Below are positions 22,601-32,585 of a DNA stretch of 64,000 nucleotides, piece after piece. Numbering within the stretch: the first letter of the stretch is position 1; the number at the start of each line of letters is the position of its first letter. The stretch covers positions 12,214,001 to 12,278,000 of the forward strand of contig CM075102.1 in NCBI GenBank assembly GCA_037576195.1. The letters run 5' to 3'. A program made the position numbers and the translations under genes. This DNA comes from Phytoseiulus persimilis (lineage: Eukaryota > Arthropoda > Arachnida > Mesostigmata > Phytoseiidae). The notes beneath the pieces are model-generated. The model had not been told where the DNA came from, ran no database searches, and saw nothing but the letters and a program-made list of their open reading frames with translations.

Positions 22601-25600
22601 GACACGCGATGAGAATGTTCTTCCGTCATGCTGGTCAGCTGAACTCTGCATTCCCTGCTGAATTATGGCCTCAGGCATCCTGAAGGTCCTCATAGAATAT
22701 TGAGCAGAGATAGCCGACTGAGATTGATGCCAACAGCGAACCGTCGAGCTCGGGGGCTTCGAAGCCGTGCCAATGGCCAACCGAAGTTAATCCCGCAAGG
22801 GTTCCCGAGGAAGTAGCCGCTCCCCAAAGGCTCATATCTCGACTCCGAGAGGGGCCACAGCACCGATCGAGTTATATCTGGGAAGCTGAAGGAGGGGCGT
22901 TTCTCTTCCAACAGCCGGGAAACCGATTCTTCTTTTCAATGCCCTGTTGCCCAGGGATCCTTCTAAAACACTCGAATCTGTCACCGTTAGCAGCAGAGCT
23001 GTGCGCCGTGAGGATTTTGACGGCGGCGGACGGACGGAGAAAAAGGCGGCGGCGACGATCGCCGCGGCGCCCCGCGGCGGAGAAAACTGGCCCTGCGCGC
23101 CGCAGATTCCGGCTCACTGGCAATGGCTAATGGAATTCAGCCTGTTCGGCGCGAGAAGTGCCTGTACTCGAGCGAGATAATTCACAAAAGTCATGTTTAA
23201 ATTTCTTCCGTCCTATTGAGTACTTCAGACTCAACGTGCAATATATCAATTCCAGATTTAAAATTAGGATCATCTTAAGAGGGCGGTCACAAGTTTTATA
23301 TTATTCCCAACAATGAGCGTCAAGTACCTGGTCTACAACTATGAAACCGGATTTTTTTGAAAATGTTGCCAACGTCTCTGTAGTCTAGAAATTGGGCTGG
23401 TATCCAGCCTGAGTTACTATCCCGGTATCCGACCACCTGTTCCATCACCCTCCACTTTTTGCTTCTGAATACTCGAAAGTTGCCGTGGAAAATGGCTGGT
23501 ACGTGCCAGGAAATGAGTTCCAGCGAGGAAATCTTCCGTTCTGTTACCAGGTCTGCAACTGGTAAACCGGATTTTTTTTCCATGAGGTTCCCCGAGCTCC
23601 AGGGATTTTTTCCAGCGCTCTCAGACTTTTCGAAATGCATTGGTGAAGAGAGTCTTGAGATGTATCGTGCTGGCAGCAATGACACCGCAACATGCACACA
23701 GACGGAGCCGAATCGTTCTTGTGTTTTTCTAATCGCGTTCCGTTACTGAGACCATGATTCGAGACTTATGGCTAGGGGCCGCAGACTCGGACTCGTGGAT
23801 AATCGTATCCGAGACCGAGAGCCACCCCTATTTGTGGGGCTCAATCACAAGGTCGGCCGCCGGCGCCGCGCTCCGCCGCCGTGCGCCCGAGCGGCTGGCG
23901 GGGCCATCCCGACCTCGGCGGCGCTGCTCGCCGGCGGATCTTCGGCGCGGCGCACAGCTCTGGTTAGCAGCCCTGAGCCGTCTAGTATCATAAGTCGAAA
24001 CTGAAAATATGCAAACATATTGGGTTCGAGCGGGAGAAACGCCCTTGGTGCTTCCGGCGGAAAGTGTTACCGTCATCGGTCAGAACTAGGCATCGCAGCG
24101 GTTCCGAACCGCGGTTCCGGAACCGCAAGGAACCGCAAAATTCTGCGGTTCTGGAAACGCGAGGAACCGCAATATTTTGCGGTTCCAGAACCGCGAGAAG
24201 CCGCGCGGAAGAAGCTTTTATCTAGCGCCCATATCAGCGAGCCGAGACCTTCACCGTGCCCTGCCTTGGTAGAGCTCAGTTCGAATGGTAGAATGAGAGC
24301 CGAAACTTCAGTGAAAGTTCAGAAGTATCATTTGAAGCCACCGCCAGGCCGACACATACTCCCTGAGGAGCTTGCCAGGATGGCGATGCTACTCCATTGC
24401 ACACCAGGGCCATGCCTCGAAGGAACGAGAGCGCCGAATTTTTAAAATCACCATGCTCTCTGCTTCGTCCCACGTCGCGCCGTCGCGCTGCACAAGTCGC
24501 ATGGTGCGGATCGTTGCACGAATCGTAAAAAATATCTCTCTGAGCTCGCTTTTGTGATCCGGTTCTGTCCGAGAGAATCCCGTCCTCTATCACGAGGAAT
24601 CTTTTCCACTCTACGGGACGCAACGATGAGTGGTTTTGCTAAAACGGTGCACTCAAAAATTTGGTGCTGGAAATGGTTTTTGAAACGTGGCGTACAAGCC
24701 AAATGCACAGTCTGTTCCAGCGTGGGCATTTAAATGGAGCTAGAATGTTCGAGACATTTCACACGTTTTCGCACGATAGGATGCTCCAGAGAACTGACTC
24801 CCAGCAGCTGGGGGAAACGAAAAATATAGCTCTGACCGTAGCTGCATTTGCGTTCGGAGTTCCAAACCCAGTAAGTAATTGTTTTCGTGTCTCGAAACTC
24901 AGGAATTAAAGACAGAAAGATCGACGAGCGCTTTGAGCAAACATTTGAGGACACAGCATGGATTGAACGAAAAAAGTCCACTGCCATTTCGTGACTCATC
25001 ATCGACGGATCGAGCGACAAATTCTGAGCGAGCCCTCATCATTTCGGCCGTTGGCCGTGGTTCTTCGCGGTTCTCACTTGCGGTTCTGGGACCGCGGTTC
25101 TTACTTGCGGGTCTCCGAGAGAACCGAGAACCGCGGTTCCGGAAATTTGCGGTTCCTTGCGATGCCTAGTCAGAACACTCCTCTGAGACTGTCTATCCCT
25201 CTGACGGTATGAAAATATCAGTCAGCGTTGCCCACGGGCGCAAAACTGATGTACAATCATCAGTAGATAAAGAAGGTTTTTATTTCGAAATGGCCCTCGC
25301 ACAACGAGACTTCCGGAGGTCCGAATTTCCCGGCCATCGTCTTCTCTGCGTCTTCTGTGCATCATGAGCTCAAGAAGGAACGGAATTTATCTCAACGAAC
25401 GGTGCAGAATCTCCAATGAAGGTAACATCGATATACCGGACGGAAGCTGGACGCGCTTCGCTCACAGAGTCGGAAACATCAATGATATCCACAGTACTCC
25501 CATATTTTTTGAATATACATTAATTACTCTCGAGGAAATGAAGCAGCTCTATCGCGGTCATCCGAACATGTCGTTGTTCGGGCGAATCGGATGTCTCGAG

Positions 25601-28057
25601 CTCACGGAAACTCAGTACCGATCGCGTCCACTCTGCCGACAAAATGATAGCCCGAGTGCTTTTTCGCTCAAAAAATCACATTTTCGCCGAAACACTCGGT
25701 GATTCTCCCCGGGGGCCGAAACCTTTCCCGACATTAAGTCCGGAATTCGGTTTGCATTCTCCTGGGCATCGAATTTCGGAAGTTATCCACGAAAAACGAG
25801 TTTTCCGGGCCGACAAAAATATAGCTTATTTGCGGGGAATCCTTGCTGAGACGCCTGCGTCAACATGTGTGACAAAGACGTTGGGTCCACAAGACGCCTC
25901 CTCGTTGCCAGATTATCTCAACTCCATATCGGTGCTGATTCCACCATGGTTCGAGGCAAGGCTCTGGTTGGAAGCGCAAAACTTGTGATCCTACGACTTC
26001 ATGCCCAGAACGAGTCGCAAACCGAGATTTCTCGAATGACCGGTTGCAGCCGAAACATGCTCAGAAACTTTTTGGCCGACCCCGAGGGTTATGGAGAAAA
26101 AGAGAAGCTCAGTACGTCTGAGTGTAATCACGAGACGACAAGGAAGAAATCTACTCCGAGCCGCGTCAAGCAATTCTCGTTCGCCTGAGGAGACCGCGAA
26201 AGTCGCAGGAGAGTCCTACAGTGTACGGACGGTGCAAAGAGTGATCAAGCGTGCCCCACAATTGCAAAGGAGGAAGTTACGCAGCTGGGCGGCCCTGGAA
26301 CCGATTCACAAACTCAATCGGGAAGAGTTCGCTCGCAAGCATGTCCGATGGAGTGCCGAGTTGTACGGTGTCCTGTTCTCGGATGGAAAGAGATTCACCT
26401 TGGATAGTCTCGATGGCTTCGCGTACTATTTTCATGACTTGAGGAAGGAAGAGAGACACGTTTCCAGCAGTCAAACGGGTGGTGGCGGTGTCATGTTGTG
26501 AGCCGGAACTGGTTACGATCAAAATACGGATGAAGTCTTCGTTCCCGCGCGCACGGACGCGGAAACCCGCTTGAGGATCATCGAACCGCTTATACGACCG
26601 TTCAGAAAACCCGATTCCGTGGCCTTCCCATCTCGTCCGGTTTATTCCAACAGGAGAATGCCGCTGTGAGCACTGCAGGACGTAAGAAAGTTTACTTCGC
26701 GAGAAGAGAGGATTGCTGGTCTCCAGTCGCCTGCGAGGCCACTTGACTTGAACCTAATCGAGGACGTCTGCGGACATCTGTATCGAGCGTTGTACGGACA
26801 GAATCGTCAGTTTCCCACCGCTGATAAGCTCAAAGTAAATATAACGCAAGAATGGGAAAATCTTCCTCCAAGTTATGTGCGGTATTTGTTCCCTCCGATC
26901 ACTTCCCAACCGCATGGTCGCCGTACTCGAGACCTAAGGCGGGCCCGCAGGCTATCGAGAGAGCGTCGTCAACCATCTCGACACTCGATTTGCGGTTCAT
27001 AATGATAATAATATATAAAATAAATATGCTGCCATATTTGTACCATTTTACCATGCCCGTTACCATGATGAATATGCTATCGGCCAGCCGCAGCGCTGAC
27101 CGATCTTTTAATGCTATCGGAGAGGGAAACAGGCTCAGAAAAGAGCGATACTAACAAATCAGGATCACATACTCTGCCGAAAGCACCGGCTTCTTTCAGC
27201 CCGGGATCAGGGCTGCTCTTGGTTAGTGATCCGAGTTCTTTCAAACGGAATCCGGGTGATAGAGTGCGGTGAGAGAAAAAAATCGGTTCTATGGCGTTCA
27301 AGAAAAAGCTACTCTTATTTTAAAGATTTTCCCCACAAAAGCTCTGGCTCTCAGCGTGAACCCAGGATTATCTTATCGGTTTTAAAGGTGTACGTCCATC
27401 TGCGACTTGACGTCCGAACGCGAAGTGAAGCACCCGGTAGCTCTCCTCTCGAGCTTCGCAGGTATGACTCAATCGGTAGCCTCTTTGGGAGCGAACATAT
27501 GAGCCATCGAAGTAGACCAATCACACTCAAAATCGTGAAAAATCCAAGGGACCCTCAATGGCTTAGAACCTTAACGACGCGGAGCTCTGGAAATTCCTTC
27601 CCGAGTCGGTCATCCCTGTCTTTCGCGCATGAGCGACGAATCCTCCTCCAAGCAACCTGGAGGCGAACGGATGTATTCGAGATGTCTGACACGTTCCGTC
27701 AGACTTCAATCAATAAATTTGTAGTGCGGCGTACCAAGCGGCTGGGATTAGGCGCTCGTTCTCCGTACGCTAATCGTTTGATGCATACAGGAATTCAACT
27801 GAGAACACGGATCGGCACGCATCGGAAGATGCTGAGAAATTTCAACGAAGAGGAACATCACTCCCTTCGCCTTCTTGGAATCCAAACTCACCAAGAATGG
27901 ATTCGTGTTCAAAGTGCGTATGTTCATCAGGTCCTTCCTCCGACGGAAAATCGTCGTCGTCCGTTAAGTTTCTCCGAATTTCGCAATCACTATCGACACA
28001 GCTCAGCTGGACAACGATGAGAAGCAACGCAAGCCGCAAAACTGTTCCGGATCCCAT
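19657..28057 (-). CDS. RCN2: Reticulocalbin-2-like EF-hand protein of the ER lumen (complete)
   Basis: A CREC-family calcium-binding chaperone-like protein of the secretory pathway. Six minus-strand exons keep phase: 27892-28057, 21488-21635, 21118-21247, 20187-20412, 19910-20066, 19657-19819, giving 329 residues (human RCN2 is 317). Residues 1-20 are a hydrophobic signal peptide (LRLALLLIVVQL). Six EF-hand loops follow, for example DHDGDGRITLKE, which is rebuilt only by joining exons 4 and 5. The second loop (DADKDGNKLVTWEE) is one residue longer than canonical and the third lacks the usual Gly. The C-terminus YRDEF resembles the HDEL/HDEF retrieval signals of the family. WVVSDN and SEATDYG favour RCN2 over calumenin or Cab45. 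Intron 3 (20413-21117) uses a GC-AG donor (GAG|GCAAGT) and holds a MITE; intron 1 is about 6.3 kb and holds transposons. The divergent neighbour SEC11 also serves the ER. Confidence 0.92.
20559..20802. mobile_element. hAT-type MITE, 244 bp, in reticulocalbin intron 3
   Basis: The left end reads CAGTGGCGTACCCAGGGGGG; the reverse complement of the right end reads CAGGGGCGTACCCAGG. This is a widespread hAT terminal consensus (CAGKGGCGTA). The flanking 8-mers GTCCCAAC (20551-20558) and CTCTCAAC (20803-20810) match at 6 of 8 bases, consistent with a diverged 8-bp target-site duplication. It has no coding capacity. An ATCATCATCATCATCG-type stretch lies inside. Confidence 0.8.
23326..23579. repeat. 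Diverged direct repeat, two copies of about 34 bases
   Basis: Copies lie at 23326-23359 and 23546-23579. Each runs ACC-x-GGTCT-x-CAACT...AAACCGGA followed by a T run, differing at about four positions. They may be ends or subrepeats of an unrecognised element. Confidence 0.6.
24087..25168. mobile_element. Non-autonomous hAT-type element, 1,082 bp, perfect 8-bp TSD
   Basis: Both ends begin TAGGCATCGCA as inverted repeats. They are followed by subterminal arrays of GGTTCCGGAACCGC-like palindromes, near 24100-24200 on the left and 25060-25155 on the right. The flanking 8-mer GTCAGAAC occurs perfectly on both sides (24079-24086 and 25169-25176). An 8-bp duplication with TAGG-type ends indicates the hAT superfamily. 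Inside, a plus-strand frame near 24935-24990 reads SALSKHLRTQHG, like the His end of a BED zinc finger from a hAT transposase. No transposase catalytic region is present, so the copy is a deleted derivative. The intact duplication suggests fairly recent insertion. Confidence 0.9.
25946..27003 (+). pseudogene. Tc1/mariner-family (Tc3-like) transposase, inactivated
   Basis: The N-terminal helix-turn-helix reads from ATG at 25946 (MVRGKALVG, then SQTEISRMTGCSRN, then NFLADPEGYG). The catalytic part continues in other frames: FARKHVRW, FSDGKRFTLD, RKEERHVSS and GGGVML to a stop near 26500, then QQENAAV and LDLNLIEDVCGHLYRALYG to about 26880. At least two frameshifts and several stops break it. 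The second catalytic Asp of the family motif QQDNAP is Glu here, and the WPARSPDLNP region is partly lost. The copy is non-functional and lies antisense in reticulocalbin intron 1. I could not define terminal inverted repeats. Confidence 0.85.
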
Positions 28058-28477
28058 CGTTTCGGACTTTCCGGCAGCCCCACTCGTGTATCTCTGCTGT
28101 CTGATCTCCTCTCTCGAGCCAGCCTCTCAGCTGGGAGCAGAGAGGAGAGAGACTGACAGGTTTCAAATTTGGCGGGGTGACAGATGCAGACGTCGGCTCT
28201 CTTAGTGTGTCTCATTTTTAAGAGCTGAAGTTCTGTCATAAAGATTTTCCTGATGCTCTAAAACGCCGACTCCTCCGGCCGTAGAGTCCGGATGGGATGA
28301 CATTCAAGAGGAAACGGGTCAGGGCGGAAATGTTTAGAACCCGTTGCGCGCTTGACTCCCCCGGACTCGTCTGTTTGGAGAGAGGGTTCCGAAGAACATT
28401 TGACGTGTATTAGGAATCGCCGGCAGTGTTCGGAACTGAAAAAAACTTCACGTCCGTAGTCCATCCACCGAGACAGA
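28058..28477. promoter_or_regulatory. Shared divergent promoter region, reticulocalbin / SEC11
   Basis: Only 420 bases separate the two start codons, which face away from each other. It must contain both 5' UTRs and both core promoters. No TATA box stands out, which would fit housekeeping-type bidirectional promoters. Both products act in the ER. Confidence 0.55.
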
Positions 28478-29553
28478 ATGGGTCTCCTGAGCATGATCGG
28501 AGTCTCGGATGAGATAAGACGAATGTCTTTCCGCCAAATAGCCTTCCAAGTGCTTAACTTTCTCATGATCGTGGCTTCAGCTTTGATGATTTGGAAGGGT
28601 TTGATGGTCCTCACTGGCAGCGGATCTCCAATTGTCGTTGTCTTGTCGGGTAAGCTTCGGAAATCCATTGGCTGATATTCGAATGCCGAAGGGATGCTCT
28701 GGCTCTTCAGTTTTACGGGAAGCACTCGGGAAATCGCGAACCCTTCCCAATGTCCAGATGGTGGACTCTGAATAGGTCCAGCATCGAGGTCATGCTTGAT
28801 TCTATAAACTGTTGGAAGACATGCTCGTTCAGAGGGATCGAGCTTTGCGGCTCGTTCCGAGCATGAAAGAATCGTGTAGCGATCGCGAGTTTCCTTGCTG
28901 ACAGCGAAACCTAGAATTAATGAAAAATTGGAGTCCAGGCTTCTATATGCCGACTTCCCAAATTATGTCCCATGTGACAGATGCCGTTGGGTGACGTGTA
29001 CTGCGATCTTGTGAGAGGAGCTGTCTCGTTCGGCTCGCATCGTGAAATTCTTCCTCGTTCGTGCTCACGGAGCTGTCATTCTCAGGCTCTATGGAACCGG
29101 CATTCCACCGGGGGGATTTGCTGTTCCTCACCAACTACGAGAAGGACCAGGTGAACATCGGTGATATCGTCGTGTTCAAAATCGAAGGTAGAGACATTCC
29201 TATCGTGCACAGAGTCATCAAGTTCCATCAGAAAGAAGATGGTACGATGAAGATCCTGACGAAGGGCGACAACAATTCTGTCAACGACAGAGGTCTCTAC
29301 GCTCCCGGACAGTTCTGGCTCGATCGGAAGGTTTGTTTCTCGTGGTAACTCACATTCTATAGCCGTTCAGCTGACACAAGTGCTCGCATCTCACCCCAAC
29401 TCACACCCTTCCCCGTTCCAGGACATCGTTGGACGCGCTCGAGGTTTCGTCCCCTATGTTGGTTGGCTCACTATCTGCATGAATGACTTCCCCAAGTTGA
29501 AATACTTTGTTCTAGGAACACTAGGCTTGTTTGTTGTACTGCGTCGTGAGTGA
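28478..29553 (+). CDS. SEC11A: Signal peptidase complex catalytic subunit SEC11
   Basis: SEC11 is the ER membrane serine protease that removes signal peptides during translocation. Three exons, 28478-28649, 29086-29330 and 29422-29553, keep phase and give 182 residues (human SEC11A is 179). An N-terminal membrane helix covers about residues 24-50 ([18 protein letters not shown]). The catalytic Ser is in GSMEP, whose Gly codon is split across intron 1. The catalytic His is in IVHRVIKFH, and the acidic residue is expected in the KGDNN...NDRGLY segment. The C-terminus has the second hydrophobic stretch [13 protein letters not shown]. The start ATG is the first in frame and matches the family N-terminus. 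It is divergent from reticulocalbin and convergent with NIT2. Confidence 0.96.
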
Positions 29554-29730
29554 GGATTTGTTTAGCGGCTGAGCGACTCTCTTGTGTCCTCGAGTGGAAG
29601 CATCGAATTTTCTCGGGCGACAGTTAGGTAGCAGAACAGATTTTTACTGGAAGTGCAACATGTGTGAAATATTATTCGTGTATATTTATGCAGACACGTT
29701 TCCGGGACTTTCCTCGAGAAACGGGTCCGA

Positions 29731-29736
29731 AATAAA
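29731..29736 (+). terminator. SEC11 poly(A) signal
   Basis: AATAAA lies 178 bases after the SEC11 stop codon and is the first one seen. Confidence 0.65.
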
Positions 29737-29757
29737 ATATCATGGTTTTGCTCCGAG

Positions 29758-29763
29758 TTTATT
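29758..29763 (-). terminator. NIT2 poly(A) signal
   Basis: TTTATT on the plus strand gives AATAAA on the minus strand, about 280 bases after the NIT2 stop. It is only about 20 bases from the SEC11 signal on the other strand, so the two transcripts probably overlap at their 3' ends. Confidence 0.6.
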
Positions 29764-30040
29764 CTTTACCGCGAAGCTGAGAGAGAAGCCTGCAACGGGA
29801 TTCGCAAACTTCATCCTCCCTAGCCGTATCCGCGAACCTCTCGCCACCTCCACTGATTACCATTGGCAATTCCACAAATCTGAATTCGTGACTCCAGTCC
29901 AGCCTATTTTATCGGGACTTGAAGCGAGCGAGCTTGGGGGACGAACGGAGCATCAAGTTTTTCGATTAGAGGTCCCAAGGATTGGAGTGAGAACTTCCGG
30001 GGGGAGGGGGATTATGCCGAGAGAAGATATCGTTCAAGGC

Positions 30041-32585
30041 TCAAGGCTTCTTCTTGTCGTTGACTTCATAAAGATCTGTTCTGGTCTGTGTGCCGATGGG
30101 GATCTGCTCCCGAACGGCTCCCAGCTCGTCGAGATCGATATCCGCGTACACGATGGATTCTTTTTCGTCCGTGGACGCGACAACAGCGCCTCTCGGATCT
30201 GCGACCAGACTGTGTCCGAAAGCAACGTAGGAAGCTGTCGTATCTCTCGCAGGTGAAACTGAGGCAACGTAGAGCTGGAGGAGGACGAAAAAATCTTTTA
30301 GAAGAATGAGGTTGAGATCGGATCGACTTGACATCCGTGGTCTCGGATCCATGGAAAATATACAGCTCGTAGCTCTGTTGTGTCCTACTCACCTGGTTGT
30401 CAACAGCTCGGCCTCGGCACAGGAGCTCCCAATTCAGGGGCCCCGTGACCATGTTGAAAGCACCGGGATAGAGCAGCAGTTTGCATCCCCTCTGCCTATA
30501 GATCTGCGCCATGGGCGCGAATCTTATGTCATAGCAGATGCCGATCCCCACTCTGGAATGGATTGGGCTATTATCCTCAGGGTCTGGACTCGAGAGCCGC
30601 TTGGCCAATGGAGGAGCTCGGGGTTTGCGGGAGCAATCGGGGCATTCGATGTCAAGAGCACTCACTTGCAGTATGGGGTATCAAATGTGGTCAGATGATC
30701 TCCTGCCGTAAACGAATCACTTTCTTTGAAGGTCATCTTGCCGGGTATATCGATGTCGAACAAGTGCACTTTGCGATGAGCGGCGATGAGGTTTCCTTCA
30801 GGATCGTAGACGAGACACGTGTTATACAAGCGATCGGCAGCATCTCTTTCAGAAATGCTTCCACCTGGAATGAGACGCACCGAGCCGATATAAGATCGAG
30901 AATGAATCCTCATCGGAAGCGTTCTTCAGATCGGTCGCGCGTGTGCCGTGACTGATTCTCCAAGCTCACCGATTTCGAGGAGGAAAATCTGGGAAACCTG
31001 GGGTCAGAAAATCATGGACGCAATCTTCCCGTAAAGACATTCTCCGAATCAGCGATTGGTCAGAGGAACGCCAACCAGTTTGACGATTTTCGTTTCGAAG
31101 AAAAGACGTCCTCCGCAAGGCGTTCTTCTGCTCAACAACAAAGCAGCTCAAGGCCGCGTACCCATCCCTCGAAATGATAGCTTGTGGAAATACGAATCGC
31201 GAATGTTCTGACTTGAATGCGACGGCGTAGGAGCTCGATGTATAAAACTGAAACCGATCACAGATCCAAGCACAGTTGAACCAGCTTACGATCGGAGCAC
31301 CAACAAGCGCCAGCAATGAATCCTCAAACGATCCTCGTAGTGTTCGCCCTGATCGCCGCGGCATCGTGCACTCACGAGCACCACGTCGGACACTCTCACG
31401 ACGACCATCATCATCAACGCAAAGTTGACCATCACACCGTTCTTGAGCGCCTCGAAGAAGCCGGAGTCCCGACCCCGTACCACTTCCAATACGCGGTCGA
31501 CGCCGGAGACGGTTCTCACTCGAGGGAAGAATCCTCCGATGCTGCAGGGCGTGTGACGGGTTCATACGTGATTCGTTTGGCTGATGGCCGCTCTCGAACC
31601 GTCTCCTACACCGCCGACGAGCACGGATACCACGCGAAAATCACAACCAACGAAATGGGAACTGAATCTCAGAGCCCAGCGGACGTTCAACTGGAATCCT
31701 CAGCCCCAACCGCCAAGGAAGCATCCCTGGCATACAGAGTCAACGAGCACCGACACGACGATCATCACCGTCTCTCGCACCACCATCAGGACATCAAGAC
31801 CGTCCCCTCTCGTTTCTCTGTCGGCAAGTTCTGATGCTCGTCGCGGGACGGGGAATATCAGGTCACGTTCAAGTTAAGTCGAAATAAAATGACGAGTTCT
31901 GCATACCCGACGGATCCTTGTTTTGCCACGGATACTCACCCACTAGGAATATCTTGTTGTCTTGAGCTGCCTTCTTGAGCATCTGTGAAGTTTCGCCATC
32001 CGGGACCAGTTCTGCATTCGGTCTGTAAATTATTGCTGGAAGGCTTATGCGGGTGTTCGTTCTCCCAAGGAGAGTGACAGTCGACCCGGGCAAGCTCCTC
32101 TCGAGTCCCGAGTGGGGTCGAGCCATGACCTGGCACCGCGAGTCGGAAGCAAAAGCTGGCAAGCTGCGTTCGGGAGAGGACCCGAACCCCCTCGACGCTC
32201 CCAGGGCATCGAGAGCCAATAAGACACCACGGGAGATGCAGGACAAATTCACGATATCTTTCCCTGTTCCTCTGATTAGGCGCGATCGCTGATTCACTCA
32301 CCGGAAGTACTGAGGTCCGTAGGGAATCGCGAAGCATTCCGAGAGGCATACCAACTGTGCGCCACCTTCTTTGACAGCCTATATTTCGGACGAAAGATTT
32401 CGAAGAGTGAGCGATACCCGAGGGCTCCGGGGTCTTCGATCGAGGGAAACTCGTGTGGGCGAAACTTCGACGGATTTCTTAAGCGTGAAAATGACCTTAT
32501 CTATCATGGAGCGCGCATGAACCAGCGAAGACTTCTTGTCACCACGCAGGCAGAGCTGGAGGCAAGCGAGTCTGAATTTGGACAT
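30041..32585 (-). CDS. NIT2: Omega-amidase NIT2 (nitrilase superfamily)
   Basis: NIT2 hydrolyses alpha-ketoglutaramate and alpha-ketosuccinamate to the keto acids plus ammonia. Six minus-strand exons keep phase: 32496-32585, 32302-32378, 31940-32022, 30666-30864, 30393-30552, 30041-30274, giving 280 residues (human 276). The catalytic Glu is in CLSECF, the Lys in [10 protein letters not shown] and the Cys in [25 protein letters not shown] is also characteristic. I chose ATG at 32583-32585 ([11 protein letters not shown]), which aligns with the human start; an upstream GTG is not a start. Intron 1 has a weak donor (AAG|GTCATT). Intron 3 (30865-31939) contains a whole cuticle-protein gene on the opposite strand. 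Confidence 0.95.
31241..31246 (+). promoter_or_regulatory. TATA box of the nested cuticle gene
   Basis: TATAAA lies 75 bases before the ATG at 31316, leaving a plausible 5' UTR of about 45 bases. Confidence 0.65.
31316..31834 (+). CDS. Cuticle protein with Rebers-Riddiford chitin-binding domain, nested in NIT2
   Basis: A single-exon gene of 172 residues. Residues 1-17 are a signal peptide ([13 protein letters not shown]). A His-rich stretch (about 18-40) is followed by the chitin-binding domain (about 54-105): [34 protein letters not shown] and EHGYHAK, the extended Rebers-Riddiford consensus. The tail is again His-rich (about 140-162). It is secreted and expected to bind chitin in the exoskeleton. 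It has its own TATA box and AATAAA. Codon use is strongly biased to C-ending codons, as expected for a highly expressed structural protein. It lies entirely within NIT2 intron 3 on the opposite strand. The His richness could allow metal binding or cross-linking, which is inference. Confidence 0.93.
   Translation: MNPQTILVVFALIAAASCTHEHHVGHSHDDHHHQRKVDHHTVLERLEEAGVPTPYHFQYAVDAGDGSHSREESSDAAGRVTGSYVIRLADGRSRTVSYTADEHGYHAKITTNEMGTESQSPADVQLESSAPTAKEASLAYRVNEHRHDDHHRLSHHHQDIKTVPSRFSVGKF
31883..31888 (+). terminator. Cuticle gene poly(A) signal
   Basis: AATAAA lies 49 bases after the stop codon and about 50 bases short of the NIT2 exon on the other strand (31940-32022). Confidence 0.75.

Larger units (their letters stand above)
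21636..27891 (-). other. Reticulocalbin intron 1, 6.3 kb, transposon-bearing
   Basis: The junction is supported by phase and homology: exon 1 ends after ESILG and exon 2 begins NRDRVQEF, matching the region between signal peptide and first EF-hand in the family. The donor is GTGAGT and the acceptor GTTCCAG. It holds a hAT-like element (24087-25168), a Tc1-like pseudogene (about 25946-27003) and a short direct repeat (23326-23579). The other introns of this gene are 90 to 705 bases. Confidence 0.85.

Noticed and set aside
25364..25702. 112-codon plus-strand frame between the hAT and Tc1 elements
   Set aside because: No known transposase or host domain; it lies in intron 1 of reticulocalbin and has no splice support.
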